Shown: positions 5,766 to 6,690 of the stretch, one piece after another
Position numbering within the stretch: position 1 is the first letter of the stretch
How the letters are laid out: each line of letters starts with the position of its first letter
From: Pseudomonadota bacterium
Lineage (GTDB): Bacteria > Pseudomonadota > Alphaproteobacteria > Micropepsales > Micropepsaceae
DNA: 6,690 bases
Reading direction: 5' to 3'
Assembly: GCA_025360685.1 (NCBI GenBank)
Contig: JANYBR010000170.1
Location: 1 to 6,690, forward strand
Position numbers and translations under genes: made by a program
The notes under the pieces: model-generated
The model's input: the letters and a program-made list of their open reading frames with translations, nothing else
Told to the model about the DNA's origin: nothing
Databases searched by the model: none

Positions 5766-6690
5766 CCGACATCGCCGTGATCCTGCCCTGCTACAATGAG
5801 GAGACCGCGATCGGAAAGACCGTGCGCGATTTCCGCGCCGCGCTGCCAGAGGCAAGAGTGTACGTCTACGACAACAATTCGAAGGACCGCACCGCCACCG
5901 CGGCGCGCGAGGCCGGTGCCATCGTCCGCAGCGAACTGCGCCAGGGCAAGGGCAATGTCATGCGGCGCATGTTCGCGGACGTGGAAGCCGACATCTATGT
6001 GCTGGCCGACGGCGACGATACCTATGACGCTTCAGTCGCGCCCGTGCTGATCCGCAAGCTGGTAGATGAAGGGCTCGACATCGTGACCGGAAAGCGTGTC
6101 CACACCGAGTCGGCTGCCTATCGCGCCGGTCATGTCCTGGGCAACCGGATGTTGACCGGGCTCACCGCGATGCTGTTCAACGTCAAGCTCGGCGACATGC
6201 TCAGCGGTTACCGCATCATGTCGCGGCGTTTTGTGAAGTCCTTTCCGTTCACCGCTGAGGGCTTCGGCATCGAAACCGAACTCACCGTGCACGCCGTGCG
6301 CCTGCTGATGCCGATGGCCGAGGTCGACACCGCCTACAAGGAGCGTCCGCCAGGTTCGGTGAGCAAGCTCAGCACCTATCGCGACGGTTTCAAGATTCTC
6401 TTCACGATCGCCCATCTCATCCGGGAGGAACGGCCGTTTCTGTTCTTCAGCACGATCGGCTTTCTGTTCGCGCTGGCCTCCGCCGCGCTCGGCACGTCCA
6501 TTGTCATCGAGTTTCTTCATACAGGTCTGGTCCCGCGGCTGCCGACCGCAGTGCTGGCTACCGGATTGATGCTCGTAGCGTTCCTGTCGCTGATGAGCGG
6601 ACTCATACTCGACACCGTCACGCGCGGCCGTTGGGCGACGAAAAGACTTTCCTATCTTTCGATCCGCGGCCCGCAGGACCTGCAGCTGCC
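5762..6690 (+). CDS. Glycosyltransferase family 2, DPM1/GtrB-like (3' end beyond window)
   Basis: At least 309 residues; the gene continues past the right edge. The GT-A domain shows IAVILPCYNEE (4-14), YVYDNNSKDRT (34-44), RQGKGNVMRRM (60-70) and the DxD-type metal/nucleotide site LADGDDTYD (81-89). It also has LGDMLSGYRIMSRRFVKSFP (143-162) and FGIETELTVHA (168-178), both typical of dolichol- or undecaprenyl-phosphate sugar synthases. Two hydrophobic helices follow (about 226-250 and 259-283), as in membrane-anchored GtrB-like enzymes. The likely reaction is transfer of a sugar from a nucleotide donor to polyprenyl phosphate at the cytoplasmic face. The ATG overlaps the upstream stop codon (ATGA), indicating translational coupling to the GT-C-like protein. 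An in-frame ATG at 5750 would add four residues; neither start has a good Shine-Dalgarno. Confidence 0.88.
   Translation, partial: MTDIAVILPCYNEETAIGKTVRDFRAALPEARVYVYDNNSKDRTATAAREAGAIVRSELRQGKGNVMRRMFADVEADIYVLADGDDTYDASVAPVLIRKLVDEGLDIVTGKRVHTESAAYRAGHVLGNRMLTGLTAMLFNVKLGDMLSGYRIMSRRFVKSFPFTAEGFGIETELTVHAVRLLMPMAEVDTAYKERPPGSVSKLSTYRDGFKILFTIAHLIREERPFLFFSTIGFLFALASAALGTSIVIEFLHTGLVPRLPTAVLATGLMLVAFLSLMSGLILDTVTRGRWATKRLSYLSIRGPQDLQL

Noticed and set aside
4980..5855. Long minus-strand ORF of 291 codons opposite the GT-C-like gene
   Set aside because: Low-complexity Arg/Asp/Glu-rich translation crossing the real gene junction; typical GC-rich shadow. The same applies to minus ORFs at 4092-4892, 3275-3901, 2356-2823 and 6032-6520.
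1..6690. CRISPR arrays, insertion sequences, tRNA or rRNA genes
   Set aside because: No regularly spaced repeats, terminal inverted repeats with a transposase, or tRNA/rRNA-like sequences were seen on either strand.

Overview
The window comes from a GC-rich alphaproteobacterium. The clearest marker is a CpdR-type single-domain response regulator, which belongs to the alphaproteobacterial cell-cycle/ClpXP circuit. Candidate CtrA boxes (TTAA-N7-TTAA-like), GANTC motifs and a small RNA with C-rich anti-Shine-Dalgarno loops agree with that. I cannot name the genus.

Layout. The left edge (1-102, minus) holds the N-terminus of a probable TonB energy transducer. Next comes cpdR (300-659, minus), then a 130-bp divergent intergenic region with two candidate CtrA boxes, then an N-formylglutamate amidohydrolase family gene (790-1719, plus). 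Positions 1720-2127 have no convincing protein gene. Their left half encodes on the minus strand a strong candidate for a small non-coding RNA of about 139 nt. It has stem-loops with CCUCCC, UUCCU and CUCCCU loops and a 9-bp terminator stem capped by a UUCG tetraloop and followed by a T-tract. It resembles the alphaproteobacterial 'cuckoo'/alpha-r14 type of anti-Shine-Dalgarno RNAs. The right half of this region is the leader of the next operon.

From 2128 to the right edge four genes run head to tail: an LpxH-like metallophosphoesterase, a family 4 (GT-B) glycosyltransferase 10 bp downstream, a polytopic GT-C-like membrane protein, and a family 2 DPM1/GtrB-like glycosyltransferase that overlaps its predecessor by ATGA and runs off the window. 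The inferred theme is envelope glycolipid or glycan building. The GT2 enzyme would charge a polyprenyl phosphate with a sugar, the GT-C protein would use it on the periplasmic side, the GT4 enzyme would add a sugar at the cytoplasmic face, and the phosphoesterase would trim a nucleotide- or phosphate-linked lipid intermediate. The end product is unknown.

The most interesting element is the unannotated small RNA at about 1742-1880 (minus), followed by the cpdR promoter and the uncharacterised glycolipid operon.
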